A stretch of DNA of 55,887 nt from Deltaproteobacteria bacterium (GCA_016875335.1 VGRO01000016.1:1-55887), one strand, 5' to 3'. Shown: positions 1 through 9,254, numbered from the stretch's first letter. A program made the numbers and translations. Notes: a model not told the origin generated them from the sequence alone.

Positions 1-13
1 GCATGGGCGCGCG

Positions 14-32
14 AGGGGGCTGCGAGCCCCCT
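14..32. terminator. GC-rich hairpin near window start
   Basis: A perfect 7-bp stem (AGGGGGC/GCCCCCT) encloses a 5-nt loop. It may be the terminator of a gene lying left of the window. No U-tract follows, so factor-independent termination is not certain. Confidence 0.35.
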
Positions 33-47
33 TCACGCAACGAGCAG

Positions 48-127
48 CTAGTAGGCGAAACCGATTGAGGAATTGTTGTGGCATCACGGCCCGTATCCCG
101 GTGCGAATTTGGGGTTTCGCCTACTAG
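48..127. repeat. 15-bp perfect inverted repeat, 80-bp element
   Basis: CTAGTAGGCGAAACC at 48-62 is exactly mirrored at 113-127, with 50 bases between. No ORF lies inside. The right arm ends in CTAG and overlaps by 3 bp the next repeat (125-303), so two small palindromic elements abut here. It could be a miniature transposon remnant; no second copy was seen in the window. Confidence 0.6.
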
Positions 128-303
128 GAGCCTGTCGGACTATCGTCCGACAGGCTCCCTGGTGGTTGCGATCTGGGCAGCGACCAAGAACTGCCTGAAG
201 TAAATTCAGGCAGTTTCGGTCGCTGGCAGGTCGCAGCCGCGGCCTGCCTAGGAGCCTGTCGGCCAGAATCGGCCGATTCTGGCATTTTGCCGACAGGCTC
301 CTA
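125..303 (-). repeat. 179-bp triple-hairpin repeat, copy A
   Basis: Three hairpins lie in series. The first, 127-158, is a perfect 14-bp stem with a 4-nt loop. The second, 167-235, is a long imperfect stem whose core is AACTGCCTGAA/TTCAGGCAGTT. The third, 249-303, has TAGGAGCCTGTCGG arms around a 20-bp palindrome (263-282). The reverse complement of the whole unit matches 18004-18183, and the third hairpin alone recurs at 16480-16532. It has no coding content. This looks like a REP/MITE-type dispersed element; the family is not recognised. Confidence 0.85.
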
Positions 304-459
304 GCGGACCTGCCCTGGCAGCGCAAGGCAATGAACGCGCTGACGAAAGGCAGTTGCCCTAAAAACTCGTTGACGCATTTGAAGATTTCGAGGGGACCTT
401 GCAATCGAGGGAGTTTCCTGGTTGCCGACATGGCGATAGCCCTCACCGGCCCGGCCATT

Positions 460-488
460 TTGACATCGCCCCGCCCAACCGCGATTCT
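460..488 (+). promoter_or_regulatory. Candidate sigma-70-type promoter for the 517-3015 gene
   Basis: A perfect -35 TTGACA (460-465) is followed by a 17-nt spacer and a weak -10 GATTCT (483-488). The predicted start near 495 leaves a 5' UTR of about 22 nt that contains the GGAGG ribosome site. Confidence 0.45.
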
Positions 489-516
489 TCGGGCCTGCCC
501 GCCGCACGGAGGCCCC

Positions 517-3015
517 ATGCCCAAGCTGCCCGCAACCCCGCGCCTCGCCCTCTGCACGCAGGCCCTGTGGGCGTGTCAGGAACCGACCCCCGCACCGACA
601 AGCCCCGCGGACGTGGCGGTCGCGGACACTGCGGTCGCCGACACCAAGGCGGCAGACATCGCCGAAGTGTCGCCCAGCGACACAAAGCCCGCAGCCGATG
701 CGGGCGCTGACGCCGCAGCCAACGCCGAGTGCTGCAAGACCAAGGGCGTCGTGTGCGGGTACACGCCCGGATGCCTCAACTCGTGCGGCGGGTGTCCGGC
801 CGGCACCGACTGCAAGGGCGGCAAGTGTGTGACCAAGCCGGTCAAGAAGAAGTACGGCGAAGGTTGCGGCCCGGACAGCAAATGCCGGCCGCCGGCCAAC
901 AACGCGCCGCAGGCCGATTTCAACGAGTACTACGACTGCCTCGACCAGCAGTGCGACTCGGGCCGTTGCTATCTCGGCCTGTGCAGCAAGATCTGCGCCA
1001 TGGGCAAAGACGCGCAACTGAACTGGAACGGCACCCCCGGCCAGGACGGAATCGAGGATCCCGGCCAGGGCAGCGAATGTGATGGCGCGGTCGCGGGACC
1101 GGCCGGCACCGAACTGCGCTGCGTCGAACAGGCCAAGCCCCCAGACGCCGCGGCCGGCAAGAGCAACGCCGTGTGCATGGCCGGCACCACCTTCAAGCCG
1201 TGCAAGGCAACCAGCGATTGCCCGGCGACCGAAGCGTGCGCGCTGCGCTACATCCGCGGCGACTACGTCACGGTGTGCGTGACCAAGTACAAGAACCCGA
1301 ACGGCAAGCCCAACCCGAGCTACAGCCAGTTCTGCAACGCCGACCCCGTCAAGGCCGACATCGCGTATTGCGACAACAACCATTGCAGCAACGGCGGGTA
1401 TTGTCTGGCGTTTTGCAAGGACGACGCAGACTGCCTCACCAGCCCCGGCGCGTGCAAGGCCGGCAAATGCGCGGGCAGCGAAGCCGCGTGTACGGGCGAT
1501 GCGGACTGCTCGGCGGCGAAATGTGTCAAGAACCTCAAGTACTACAGCAACGTGGCCAAGACCTTCGACCAGTGCCGGCCGCGCGACTGTGCGCTCGACG
1601 GCGACTGCAAGGACAGCGCGTTCTTCTGCCGCAACTGGTACAACGGCGTGGACAGCATCGACGGCGACCCGGACCCCGAGGATCCGACCAAGATCGTGCT
1701 GCCCGGTTGGGCCCCTGGGTGCGTGCGCAAGCTGCCGGGCACCGCCAAGAAGGGCGAGGCGTGCGATCCCTTTCCCACTGACAACAACACCAGCGTACCC
1801 ATCTGCGAGAACCCGGCGTGGTGCGAGAATGGCCAGTGCGGCGGCCTGTGCAAGACCGACGCCGACTGCCCTGCGACCCAGAAATGCGGCATCGACGAAA
1901 GTCCTTTCGACCTCAGCAATCCGGCCGACGGCAAGGGCGACGTGTTCCTGCCCATCGCCGGGTGCCAGCCGATGCCGGGCGCCAAAGGAAAGTGCGCCTC
2001 GACCAAGGACTGCACCGACGCCGCCGCGCCCTACTGCCGGCCGTGGGAATACGCCGTCACGGCGCCCGGCGACGTCACCGGCAGCACGGTCACCACCTAT
2101 GCGACTGGCGGCCTGTGCATCGCACCGGAGGCCAACCTCGCCAACCCATACGCGGCGTGCGGCATCATGTCGGGCGGCAAGTTGTGCAAGAGCGGCGTGT
2201 GCTTGGGCACCAACAGCGGCCAGAATGCCGGCTTCTGCGGTGAATTGTGCACGAGCAGCGCCGACTGCCCGGCCAAGCTGCCTTGGAACGGCGGCACGTA
2301 CAAGAGCGTCTGCCGCAGCTACTTCCGCGCCTGGGGCGGCACCGCCGAGCCCGAGGACGACCTGTACCTGCCATTTTGTGGCACGGCCTACAAGGACAGT
2401 TCGGTGGCGGACTGTGCCCAAACCAAGACCTGCGACAACCCCAAGGAGTACTGCGCTTCGCTGGCGGTGGCCTTCGGGCCCGACGTGCCGGTCAAGATGG
2501 AGTTCAAGTGCCTGTCGGCGTGGACCGCCAGCCAGACTCCGGGCACCAAGAAAGCCGGCCAGGCCTGCAACCCGAAACCCGATGCCAACGCGCCGCCCGA
2601 GTGCGCCAGCGGCTATGGGTGCAAGCAGGACGCCGAAAAAGGCAAGGGCTACTGCATCGCGCCGTGCAACACCGACGCCGATTGCGCGCTCGCCGCCGGT
2701 GCCACGCCGACCGACGGCCTGATGTGCGACACCGGGCACATGTTCATCGCGCGCCACGACAAGGCCAAGGCCGGCATTGCGCCATTCTGCCTCAAGAAGA
2801 AGGCGTGCCTGCCCTGCCAGTGGGACAGCGACTGCACCGCCGACTACCGGTGCACCAACCTCGGCGGGCCGTACGAGGCCGCCAACCAGCGGTGCGCGGC
2901 CCCGTGCAAGGAAGACGCAGACTGCGGCGCGGGCAAGTGCGTTGCGGCGGTGGGCCTGGGGGGGCAGCCACTGCCGGGACCCAAGGTCTGCAAGGTCAGT
3001 TGCCAAGCGCTGTGA
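517..3015 (+). CDS. Large Cys-rich lipoprotein, function unknown
   Basis: An 832-residue protein. The ATG at 517 was chosen because GGAGG lies 5 nt upstream and the N-terminus then becomes a short lipoprotein signal ending in a lipobox-like LWAC. An in-frame ATG at 331 would extend through non-coding sequence. After the lipid Cys comes an Ala/Asp/Thr-rich linker (about residues 20-68), then dense Cys motifs of the type DADC, SSADCP and CxxGxC to the end, consistent with disulfide-stabilised modules on the cell surface. No catalytic motif is visible. The linker style is shared with the lipoproteins at 11027, 21468 and 50175. It converges with the esterase gene at 3493. Possibly an adhesin or binding protein, but that is only inference. 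Confidence 0.85.
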   Translation: MPKLPATPRLALCTQALWACQEPTPAPTSPADVAVADTAVADTKAADIAEVSPSDTKPAADAGADAAANAECCKTKGVVCGYTPGCLNSCGGCPAGTDCKGGKCVTKPVKKKYGEGCGPDSKCRPPANNAPQADFNEYYDCLDQQCDSGRCYLGLCSKICAMGKDAQLNWNGTPGQDGIEDPGQGSECDGAVAGPAGTELRCVEQAKPPDAAAGKSNAVCMAGTTFKPCKATSDCPATEACALRYIRGDYVTVCVTKYKNPNGKPNPSYSQFCNADPVKADIAYCDNNHCSNGGYCLAFCKDDADCLTSPGACKAGKCAGSEAACTGDADCSAAKCVKNLKYYSNVAKTFDQCRPRDCALDGDCKDSAFFCRNWYNGVDSIDGDPDPEDPTKIVLPGWAPGCVRKLPGTAKKGEACDPFPTDNNTSVPICENPAWCENGQCGGLCKTDADCPATQKCGIDESPFDLSNPADGKGDVFLPIAGCQPMPGAKGKCASTKDCTDAAAPYCRPWEYAVTAPGDVTGSTVTTYATGGLCIAPEANLANPYAACGIMSGGKLCKSGVCLGTNSGQNAGFCGELCTSSADCPAKLPWNGGTYKSVCRSYFRAWGGTAEPEDDLYLPFCGTAYKDSSVADCAQTKTCDNPKEYCASLAVAFGPDVPVKMEFKCLSAWTASQTPGTKKAGQACNPKPDANAPPECASGYGCKQDAEKGKGYCIAPCNTDADCALAAGATPTDGLMCDTGHMFIARHDKAKAGIAPFCLKKKACLPCQWDSDCTADYRCTNLGGPYEAANQRCAAPCKEDADCGAGKCVAAVGLGGQPLPGPKVCKVSCQAL

Positions 3016-3035
3016 TGCTGGGCAATCGCCCGCTC

Positions 3036-3217
3036 AGAGGGTGTTTATGTTTGATTGCCGTCGCGAGCGGAACCAGGCGCCCGACAGGCGAGGCGGAGGT
3101 TGTCAGGCGACTGAGGCGTAGCCTCAAGCTACGCCGCAGGGAGCCTGGCGACCGACAACAAGGCATGGCGGGATGCATGGTTACGCGTAGCAGGCGTTTC
3201 AAACATAAACACCCTCT
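3036..3217. repeat. 182-bp element with 19-bp terminal inverted repeats
   Basis: AGAGGGTGTTTATGTTTGA at 3036-3054 is perfectly inverted at 3199-3217. Inside are an 8-bp stem (GGCGTAGC, loop CTCAA, 3115-3135) and flanking GTTGTC/GACAAC arms. The AT-rich termini stand out from the GC-rich surroundings. It has no ORF and lies between convergent genes. It fits a MITE or structured intergenic element that may also serve as a bidirectional terminator. Confidence 0.75.
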
Positions 3218-3257
3218 CAGGGCCCGGACAGGATGTACGCCATCATTTGTCGGGGCC

Positions 3258-3474
3258 GCTTGCTGGATCGGTGGGTCGTCCTCTCGCGGACTAAGGGACT
3301 GGAAAACAATAAGTCGATCACTCTCACATCAGGACGGAGCCGCGAGTCGGACCCTTGGTCCGCGAGCTGGCGACCCACTGAGCAAGCAAACGGGCCCAAG
3401 AAATGATTGAGTAAATCATTTCCGGGCCCTAAGGGTCCGACTCGCGGCTCCATCTTGATGTGAGCGTGATCGAC
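3258..3474. repeat. Interleaved palindromic element with 43-bp arms
   Basis: Arm B at 3313-3355 matches the inverse of 3432-3474 at 40 of 43 positions. A second pair, 3258-3291 and 3357-3387, is interleaved with it. A third hairpin (3392-3429) has GGGCCC ends and AAATGATT/AATCATTT inner arms. No ORF of substance is present. It occupies the convergent intergenic region up to 19 bp from the stop of the 3493 gene. It is MITE-like in size and symmetry; no second copy was seen. Confidence 0.75.
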
Positions 3475-3492
3475 TGATCATGTGCCAATCCC

Positions 3493-5964
3493 TCACCACC
3501 CGACGCCCAACTTGGGGTCGAACTGCCAATCCGGCCCGAAAAAGCCGGTGGCGATGACCCCGCCCTCGTCGTAGAGCACGTAGTCGGGCAAGCCGGACCG
3601 CGAAGAGAACGGGACGAACCGATACAGCAGCCACGGCTTGGCCTTGGGCGCCCGAAGCGCGGCCCCGAGGCCGGGGGTGTCTGGCCCCCCGTCGTACACG
3701 GTCAGCAGCAGCTTGTCCCCGTAGTCCACGCCCTCGACCTGCACGCCCTGGGCCGACCACGTGAACGGAAAGGCGGCCGGCAGCGGCACCTGCGCGGACG
3801 GCACGCCGAAGTGGATGAGTTGGTAGTTCTTGCGAACCTGCGCCGTGACCTTGCCGAGCGGCAGCGCCGCACCGTGGCCGTTGCCGATCGCCATCCAGCT
3901 TTGCAACATCCACCCCGCCACCGCCGCCATCGCTTCGTCGCCATCGGGGTACACGAACAAGAACGGCTTGTGGTACGCCTGGTTGTAGGGGCCCGACGAC
4001 CCTGGGCGCTTGCCGGTTTCTGGGCCCACCTGCAGCGGCCCGTCGGGCACGGCATGGTCAGCGCCGTCCACGGTCACCGTCTCGATGCCCTTGCTGCGCA
4101 AGGCCTTGCCGTCCAGCACCATGCTGCGCACGTTGGTGGTGACGATGGACAGCGCCTTGGCGTCCTTGGGTTTGACGCTGACGATGCAGTCGCCGTTGGG
4201 CGACTTGGCCGACCCGAGCTTGAGCCACGCATGATTCTCAGCGTACCACGGGGCCGGGCTCCGCCACTCAAAGGCCAGGGGCACTGGGTCGAGTTGACGC
4301 TTGCCCATCAGTTCGAAAAGCGGGGGCCAATCGACGCAGTCCGCGCCGGGCGACTTGTCGCCGTCCCACCAGTGGCCGGCGCCGGGCTCCCAGTGGTTGT
4401 ACACGTCGGTCGACACCTTGGACACGGCCTCGAACATCGCCTTGCCCTCGGACCACGGCACGTTGTCGTCGGCGGTGCCGTGGATGACGTAGGCGGCGCG
4501 GCTGGCGAGGTTCGACATGTACACGTGGGTGTCGCTATGGGCCCGTGCGCGCGCGAAAGGCCCGGTCGGTTTCTTGAGGCCGGTGTACGTATAGAACGAA
4601 CCCCAGCCCGCCGACGGCCCCAACACGGCGAAGCGGTCGCTGTGGTGGACGCCCAACTGCCAGGTGCCGTGGCCGCCCATCGAATGCCCGGTCAGGTATT
4701 GGTGCGCAGGGCTGGTCTTGAAACGCTGGGCGGCGTCTTCCAGGGCGTACAGCGCATTCCAGTGCCCCCACTCCTCCCAGTCGAAGCCGAACGGCCTGCG
4801 GTTGGTGGGTGCGGCAATCCAGGTCTTGGGGTGGGCGTGGTAGGCCTGCGCTTGGCCGATGGCGTCGACGCCCGCGCCGTGCACGCTCAGGACCAGCGGT
4901 TGGTTGGGGCCCTGATCCACCGGAGGTCGCACGCCGTAGTACTGCACCGACCCGTCGTCGGGCGACCGGAAGGTCTGGCGGTAGCACACGTCGGTCGCCA
5001 CCGTGGGCAGCTCGATCTTGAGTTCGTAGCTGTGCGGCCAGCTTGGGCTGTCGACCCGCAGGGTCACCGGCCAAACTTCGCCCACCTTGACCGGCGCGGC
5101 CTTGGCGATGAGCTCGAACGGCAGTTGCGTGGCCGATGCGCCCGACAGCCCGGGGGTGATGGTGTGGGTCGCCTGCCAGTGGTCGTCGGCCACCACCCGC
5201 GCCGAGATGTCGAGCGCCGCGTCGGCTGCGGGCTGACCGAACACCAGCAGCGGCACGCCAAGCCAACGCGCGGCACCGTCACCCACCCGCAGATCCGGCC
5301 GCGTGAGGTCGTGCGGATTGAGCTTGGCCTTGTGCGACGACGTCTCGACGCGCACACCCCACTGCTGGCCGCCGCGGCCGCGCACCACCAGCAGGTTGTC
5401 ACCAGCGTTCAGTTGCCCTGGAAAGCGCATCCACCCGTGACCGTAGACGTCGCCGGCCAACCTGCGGCCGTTCAACCACGCATCGTAGGCGCGGTCGAGT
5501 TGCAACACCGCCCCCATCGGCGCGGCTGCGGTGACGGTGCGCGCGGCGTAGACGACGAGCGAGGCATTGCCTTGGGGCGGCAACTGGCCATTCTTGGGCT
5601 GCACCCCCGCCCAGCCGACGCCGTAGGCCTTGGTGCCCACGTCTGGCAACGCGAACGAGCCGTTGTCCAGTGCCGCATAGACCTGATCCGCATTGGGGTT
5701 GACCTGGGCCACCAGCCAACCGGTGGCCGCGACTTCGGTCCCGGTGTCGGCCGGGGCGACCGGCGGCGGGTTCCAGGGCGCGGGGCTGCCCGCCTCGATC
5801 GAGGCATCGCCGCCCGGGACGGCATCGGCTGCACCGGTCTCGGGCGCCGCGTCGTGGGCGGAAGTGGCGTCTGTGGCGCTCGATGGGGGCGTTGCGGGCG
5901 CTGTACCGCACCCGGCAGCGACAGCGACAATGGCCAGGGCAAACCGGACAACGCGCGACTGCAT
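3493..5964 (-). CDS. Secreted alpha/beta-hydrolase (esterase) lipoprotein
   Basis: An 823-residue protein with a lipoprotein signal (Cys19 in AAGC) and an Ala/Asp/Pro linker to about residue 75. The N-terminal half (about 80-330) looks like beta-rich accessory domains. An alpha/beta-hydrolase domain follows: a core strand ending in LSVHGAG (about 359-365), the nucleophile elbow GHSMGG (Ser428), an Asp in HGTADDNVP (about 499-500) and a His in GAGHWWD (531). This is the prolyl-oligopeptidase/PHB-depolymerase-like arrangement, so hydrolysis of an ester or small peptide bond at the cell surface is likely. The last 200 residues form another domain without recognised motifs. The substrate is unknown. 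Confidence 0.85.
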   Translation of the reverse strand: MQSRVVRFALAIVAVAAGCGTAPATPPSSATDATSAHDAAPETGAADAVPGGDASIEAGSPAPWNPPPVAPADTGTEVAATGWLVAQVNPNADQVYAALDNGSFALPDVGTKAYGVGWAGVQPKNGQLPPQGNASLVVYAARTVTAAAPMGAVLQLDRAYDAWLNGRRLAGDVYGHGWMRFPGQLNAGDNLLVVRGRGGQQWGVRVETSSHKAKLNPHDLTRPDLRVGDGAARWLGVPLLVFGQPAADAALDISARVVADDHWQATHTITPGLSGASATQLPFELIAKAAPVKVGEVWPVTLRVDSPSWPHSYELKIELPTVATDVCYRQTFRSPDDGSVQYYGVRPPVDQGPNQPLVLSVHGAGVDAIGQAQAYHAHPKTWIAAPTNRRPFGFDWEEWGHWNALYALEDAAQRFKTSPAHQYLTGHSMGGHGTWQLGVHHSDRFAVLGPSAGWGSFYTYTGLKKPTGPFARARAHSDTHVYMSNLASRAAYVIHGTADDNVPWSEGKAMFEAVSKVSTDVYNHWEPGAGHWWDGDKSPGADCVDWPPLFELMGKRQLDPVPLAFEWRSPAPWYAENHAWLKLGSAKSPNGDCIVSVKPKDAKALSIVTTNVRSMVLDGKALRSKGIETVTVDGADHAVPDGPLQVGPETGKRPGSSGPYNQAYHKPFLFVYPDGDEAMAAVAGWMLQSWMAIGNGHGAALPLGKVTAQVRKNYQLIHFGVPSAQVPLPAAFPFTWSAQGVQVEGVDYGDKLLLTVYDGGPDTPGLGAALRAPKAKPWLLYRFVPFSSRSGLPDYVLYDEGGVIATGFFGPDWQFDPKLGVGW

Positions 5965-6002
5965 GGTGACCTCGCCGGGCGATGCTGCGTCGCCTGTGCC
6001 GG

Positions 6003-6030
6003 AGGATAGCCCAGCGGGCCGGCTGGTGGA
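6003..6030 (-). promoter_or_regulatory. Candidate promoter of the esterase gene
   Basis: On the minus strand a -10 TATCCT (6008-6003) lies 16 nt after a weak -35 TCCACC (6030-6025). The same -10 hexamer is used by the stronger candidate at 35296-35323. Predicted start near 5996. Confidence 0.35.
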
Positions 6031-6063
6031 AGCGCGCAGTGGAAATGGAGAAAACGTCCAGAT

Positions 6064-6077
6064 TTCAGGTACCTGAA
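6064..6077. promoter_or_regulatory. 14-bp perfect palindrome upstream of the esterase gene
   Basis: TTCAGGTACCTGAA is a perfect palindrome about 34 bp upstream of the proposed -35. It overlaps the start of the conserved C-rich motif at 6075. Operator function is inferred only from symmetry and position. Confidence 0.4.
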
Positions 6078-6116
6078 TGATCCCCCCTCTGTTCAGGTCG
6101 TTGATTTTACAGCGTT
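6075..6116 (+). repeat. C-run/TGTTCA motif, copy 1
   Basis: TGAATGATCCCCCC is followed by TGTTCAGGTC and TGATTTTACA. The same order and spacing recur at 9252-9293. A degenerate relative (C-run then TTTGTTCATCCAT) follows at about 6129-6150, and the first half recurs at 21306-21319. All copies are intergenic or touch a stop codon. Function is unknown. Confidence 0.55.
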
Positions 6117-6215
6117 CTTGGTGATAGCCCCCCCCCTTTGTTCATCCATCTGAAAACGATGGGTTTCTGGCAGAGACGCCACCACGCGTGCCGTGGCGCC
6201 GCGCGCGGCATGAGG

Positions 6216-7862
6216 TCAGGACGACTCGGACGCATCTTCGTCGGCGGCCGGCCGCACTTCAGGCATCTTGGCGACGCGGCGGTAGAGCGTCGCCCGACTC
6301 ATGCCCAGTTGCGTCGCGGCGTGCTTCATCGAACCGTCGGTGCGGCGCAGCGCGAGGCGCACGGCCGCTTCCTCCAGGTCGTCGACGCGCGGCACTTCGC
6401 GCGGCCCGGGAAACGCCAGTGTCAGGGCCAGGTCGAGGCGGGTCTGCACCGGCCCGTGGCGCAACTGCTCGAACTGGTCGTCGTTCAGCGCCAGGCGCGC
6501 GGCCTGGACCAGTGCCGTGGCACCGCTCGGGGCGCTGGCGGCTGCGGCCGACAGTCCCTCAGGGCGCGGCGAGGGCGGCAGTTCGCGCACGAACGTCTCG
6601 GGCAGGTCGCGCAGCGAAATCTGGCTGGTTGTGCAGACCACGGCCGACCGGGCCAGGACGTTTTGCAACTGACGCACGTTGCCAGGCCAGGTGTGCATCT
6701 CGAAAAGGCGCATCACCTCTGGGGAGACGCCAGCGATGGCCTTGCCCTCGTCGCGGGCGGCCGAGCGCACGAAATGGTCGACCAGCGGCGCGATGTCCTC
6801 CTTGCGGGCCGAAAGCGGCGGCAGGTGCAGCGAGAACACGGCAATGCGGTAGTAGAGGTCCTCGCGAAACTGGCCATGACGCACCATCGCCTGCAGGTCG
6901 CGATTGGTGGCGCACAGGACACGCGCGTCGCTGCGCACCTCAGCGTTGCCGCCCAGGCGCTCAAACCGCCCGTCCTGAAGCACGCGCAGCAGCTTTACCT
7001 GCAGCGTCAACGACATTTCGCCGATCTCGTCCAAGAAGAGCGTGCCACCGTGTGCCGCTTCGAACTTGCCGATCTTGCGCGCCCCGGCCCCGGTGAACGC
7101 GCCGCGCTCGTAACCGAACAGCTCCGATTCCAAGAGGGTGTCGGGGATGCCGGCGCAGTTGACGGCGACGAACGGCTGGCCGTGGCGTGGGCCGGCCTCG
7201 TGGATGGTGCGCGCCACCACCTCTTTGCCGGTGCCCGACTGGCCGGTGATGAGGACGTTCACCCGCGAGGTCGCCAGCTTGTCGATGGCGGCCTTGACGT
7301 CGTCCATCGACGGCGACTGGGCGATCATCCGCCCAAATCGACTGCTGCGCGCGAGCGACGAGGCCAGCGCCGCCACCTGGTCCTCGCGGGCCAGGAGGTC
7401 GGTCGCATTGCGCACCGTCACCATCACGCGCTGCAGCACGTCGGGCGCCTTGGTGATGAAATCGAAGGCGCCAGCGCGGGTTGCGCCGATGACGACGTCC
7501 AGGTCGTCCATGGCCGTCATGATCACGACGCGGGCGCGCGGCGCGGCAGCGCGGATGCGATGGAACAGCGCGAGGTCGGAGCTGTCGGGCAGCGACAAGT
7601 CGAGCAGCACCACTCCGGGTGGCGCGTCGCCGACCACCGCCATCGCCTCGCGGGCCGTGCTCACGGTGCGGACATCGTAGTGCGCAGCCACCAGCGCGCG
7701 CGATATGCGGGCGGCGATGGCCACGTCGTCCTCGACGATGAGTACCTGGGCAGCGCTGGCTTGCTCGGCTGGCAGGCCGGATGCGCCGCGTTGCAGAACT
7801 GCTGGCCCGGGCGCTTCTTGCGCGGTCAGCGGCTGGGTGGTGCGGGCAGTGCCGAGGGCCAT
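6216..7862 (-). CDS. NtrC-family sigma-54 activator with receiver domain
   Basis: A 548-residue response regulator. The receiver domain (about 38-150) has the acidic pair EDD (44-46), phospho-acceptor Asp88 in LLDLSLPD and Lys138. The AAA+ domain has Walker A GQSGTGKE (207-214), the sigma-54 contact loop GAFTGA (254-259) and Walker B LFLDEIGE (275-282). The C-terminal Fis-type helix-turn-helix reads [15 protein letters not shown]. It should remodel sigma-54 RNA polymerase after phosphorylation. No histidine kinase gene is adjacent, so the partner is unlinked. A palindrome like those near the sigma-54 promoter at 49005 lies 112 bp upstream (7974-7990), suggesting autoregulation and possible control of that promoter. 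Confidence 0.95.
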   Translation of the reverse strand: MALGTARTTQPLTAQEAPGPAVLQRGASGLPAEQASAAQVLIVEDDVAIAARISRALVAAHYDVRTVSTAREAMAVVGDAPPGVVLLDLSLPDSSDLALFHRIRAAAPRARVVIMTAMDDLDVVIGATRAGAFDFITKAPDVLQRVMVTVRNATDLLAREDQVAALASSLARSSRFGRMIAQSPSMDDVKAAIDKLATSRVNVLITGQSGTGKEVVARTIHEAGPRHGQPFVAVNCAGIPDTLLESELFGYERGAFTGAGARKIGKFEAAHGGTLFLDEIGEMSLTLQVKLLRVLQDGRFERLGGNAEVRSDARVLCATNRDLQAMVRHGQFREDLYYRIAVFSLHLPPLSARKEDIAPLVDHFVRSAARDEGKAIAGVSPEVMRLFEMHTWPGNVRQLQNVLARSAVVCTTSQISLRDLPETFVRELPPSPRPEGLSAAAASAPSGATALVQAARLALNDDQFEQLRHGPVQTRLDLALTLAFPGPREVPRVDDLEEAAVRLALRRTDGSMKHAATQLGMSRATLYRRVAKMPEVRPAADEDASESS

Positions 7863-7973
7863 GGCTTCTCATGGGCGCGGCCGCAGAGGGGCCGGCGAGC
7901 CAGGGCAGTGGCGAACGGCGAACGGCCAGGGCGGCGTTGGCCGCGGCCTGGACCGGGCCGCCGGACGCAGCCC

Positions 7974-7990
7974 TGTCTCAAACTGCGACA
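7974..7990. promoter_or_regulatory. TGTC-type palindrome upstream of the activator gene
   Basis: TGTCTCAAACTGCGACA is an imperfect palindrome (TGTC...GACA outer, CA...TG inner). It resembles TCTCAACTTGCGACA at 48885-48899 and the palindrome at 48839-48851. It is a candidate binding site for the adjacent sigma-54 activator or another dimeric regulator. Confidence 0.4.
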
Positions 7991-8034
7991 AGGGTAGCCC
8001 GGCACCCGACGATGCGCAAGTGTGGCTACGGGGT

Positions 8035-8052
8035 ACAGCGTGGACACGCTGT
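8035..8052. promoter_or_regulatory. 18-bp palindrome between activator and rlmN
   Basis: ACAGCGTG-GA-CACGCTGT gives two perfect 8-bp arms, in the divergent intergenic region. It could be an operator for either gene; no regulator can be named. Confidence 0.4.
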
Positions 8053-8086
8053 TTCCGAATCGGGTCCGGCGGTTGGGGTCGACCCA

Positions 8087-8116
8087 GTGACGGCACCGAC
8101 CGCGACCGCCTAGCAT
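8087..8116 (+). promoter_or_regulatory. Possible rlmN promoter
   Basis: GTGACG (8087-8092), an 18-nt spacer and TAGCAT (8111-8116) predict transcription from about 8123. That excludes the ATG at 8115 as start and favours the ATG at 8154. Confidence 0.3.
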
Positions 8117-8153
8117 GCGTGTCAGCGCGGCGTCACGGCCCCGCGAGCATCCG

Positions 8154-9254
8154 ATGCAAGCCGTCCCGCCCTCCCCCGCCGACCTCGCCAGCATGCCGCG
8201 GCCGATGCTGCGCCAATGGTGCACCGACCGCGGGATGCCCCCGTTTCGCGCCGAGCAGATTTTCCAATGGCTGCACGTGGCGCAGGTACGCGACTGGGCT
8301 GCGATGACCGATCTGCCGGCGACGCTGCGGGCCACGCTGGCGGCCGAGGCCTCGCTGCCCCAGCTCGCCGTCCAGGTGGATCGCACGTCGGCGTTGGACG
8401 GGTCGCGCAAGATTGCCCTGGCGACGCGGCACGGCCAGGCCATCGAGACGGTGCTCATGCCCATGGAGGCGGGCGTGACGCAGTGCCTGTCGTCGCAGGT
8501 CGGCTGCAAGATGGGCTGCGACTTCTGCGCCACAGCGCGCATCGCCACCCGCGCCAACCTGACCGCTGGCGAAATCGTCGAGCAGGTCGCCCTCGCGTGC
8601 CGGCTGGCGGTCGAGTCCGGCCTGGCGCGCGGCGGTGTGGCGGGCGGTCAATCGGGCCTGCTGGCGGGCCGGCCGCGCAACCTGGTGTTCATGGGCATGG
8701 GGGAACCGCTCGACAACCTCGACGCAGTAGTTGCCGCGCTCGACATCCTGTGCGACCCCAAGGGCTACGCGTTTTCTCCGCGCCGCATTACGGTGTCGAC
8801 GGTGGGGCTCGCCCGGTTCGTGCCCAGGCTGGCGGCGGCGCACCCGGGCGTCCACCTGGCGTGGTCGCTGACCGCCACCCGCGACGAGGTGCGCGATCGG
8901 CTGATGCCGGTCAACAAGGGTGTGCCGATCGCCCGGATGGTCGAGGCGCTGCGGGCGCTGCCGTCCCATCCGCACCGCAAGATCACTTTCGAGTACGCAC
9001 TGTTGCACGGGCACAACGATACCGCTGACGACGCCAGGACGTTGGGAATCATGGCGCTGCAGGTCGGTGCCCACATCAACGCCATCCCTTTCAACGCCTG
9101 GCCGGGGAGCGCCTACCGACGGCCGCCGCGCGCGGTCATCACGCGCTTCGTGCGCGAAGTGCAGGCCACCGGTGCGTCCATCAGCTTGCGCGAGTCCAGG
9201 GGCCAGGACATTGGCGCCGCGTGCGGCCAATTGGCGGGCGAACGACCGGCCTGA
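8154..9254 (+). CDS. rlmN: 23S rRNA (adenine2503-C2)/tRNA A37 methyltransferase RlmN
   Basis: A radical-SAM enzyme that adds a methyl group to C2 of A2503 in 23S rRNA and, in some bacteria, to A37 of certain tRNAs. The [4Fe-4S] motif CKMGCDFC has the CxxxCxxC spacing. GMGEPLDN follows the usual GxGEPL pattern. The second catalytic Cys lies in the C-terminal AACGQL motif after RESRGQDI. The 366-residue length is typical. The frame stays open to an ATG at 8115, but a promoter-like -10 covers that codon, so 8154 (MQAVPP) is preferred. The gene is divergent from the activator gene. A short insertion around VAGGQSGLLAG before the GMGEP motif is unremarkable. Confidence 0.95.
   Translation: MQAVPPSPADLASMPRPMLRQWCTDRGMPPFRAEQIFQWLHVAQVRDWAAMTDLPATLRATLAAEASLPQLAVQVDRTSALDGSRKIALATRHGQAIETVLMPMEAGVTQCLSSQVGCKMGCDFCATARIATRANLTAGEIVEQVALACRLAVESGLARGGVAGGQSGLLAGRPRNLVFMGMGEPLDNLDAVVAALDILCDPKGYAFSPRRITVSTVGLARFVPRLAAAHPGVHLAWSLTATRDEVRDRLMPVNKGVPIARMVEALRALPSHPHRKITFEYALLHGHNDTADDARTLGIMALQVGAHINAIPFNAWPGSAYRRPPRAVITRFVREVQATGASISLRESRGQDIGAACGQLAGERPA

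Noticed and set aside
301..3006. 901-codon minus-strand frame opposite the first lipoprotein
   Set aside because: Antisense shadow; the plus strand has the lipobox and Cys motifs.
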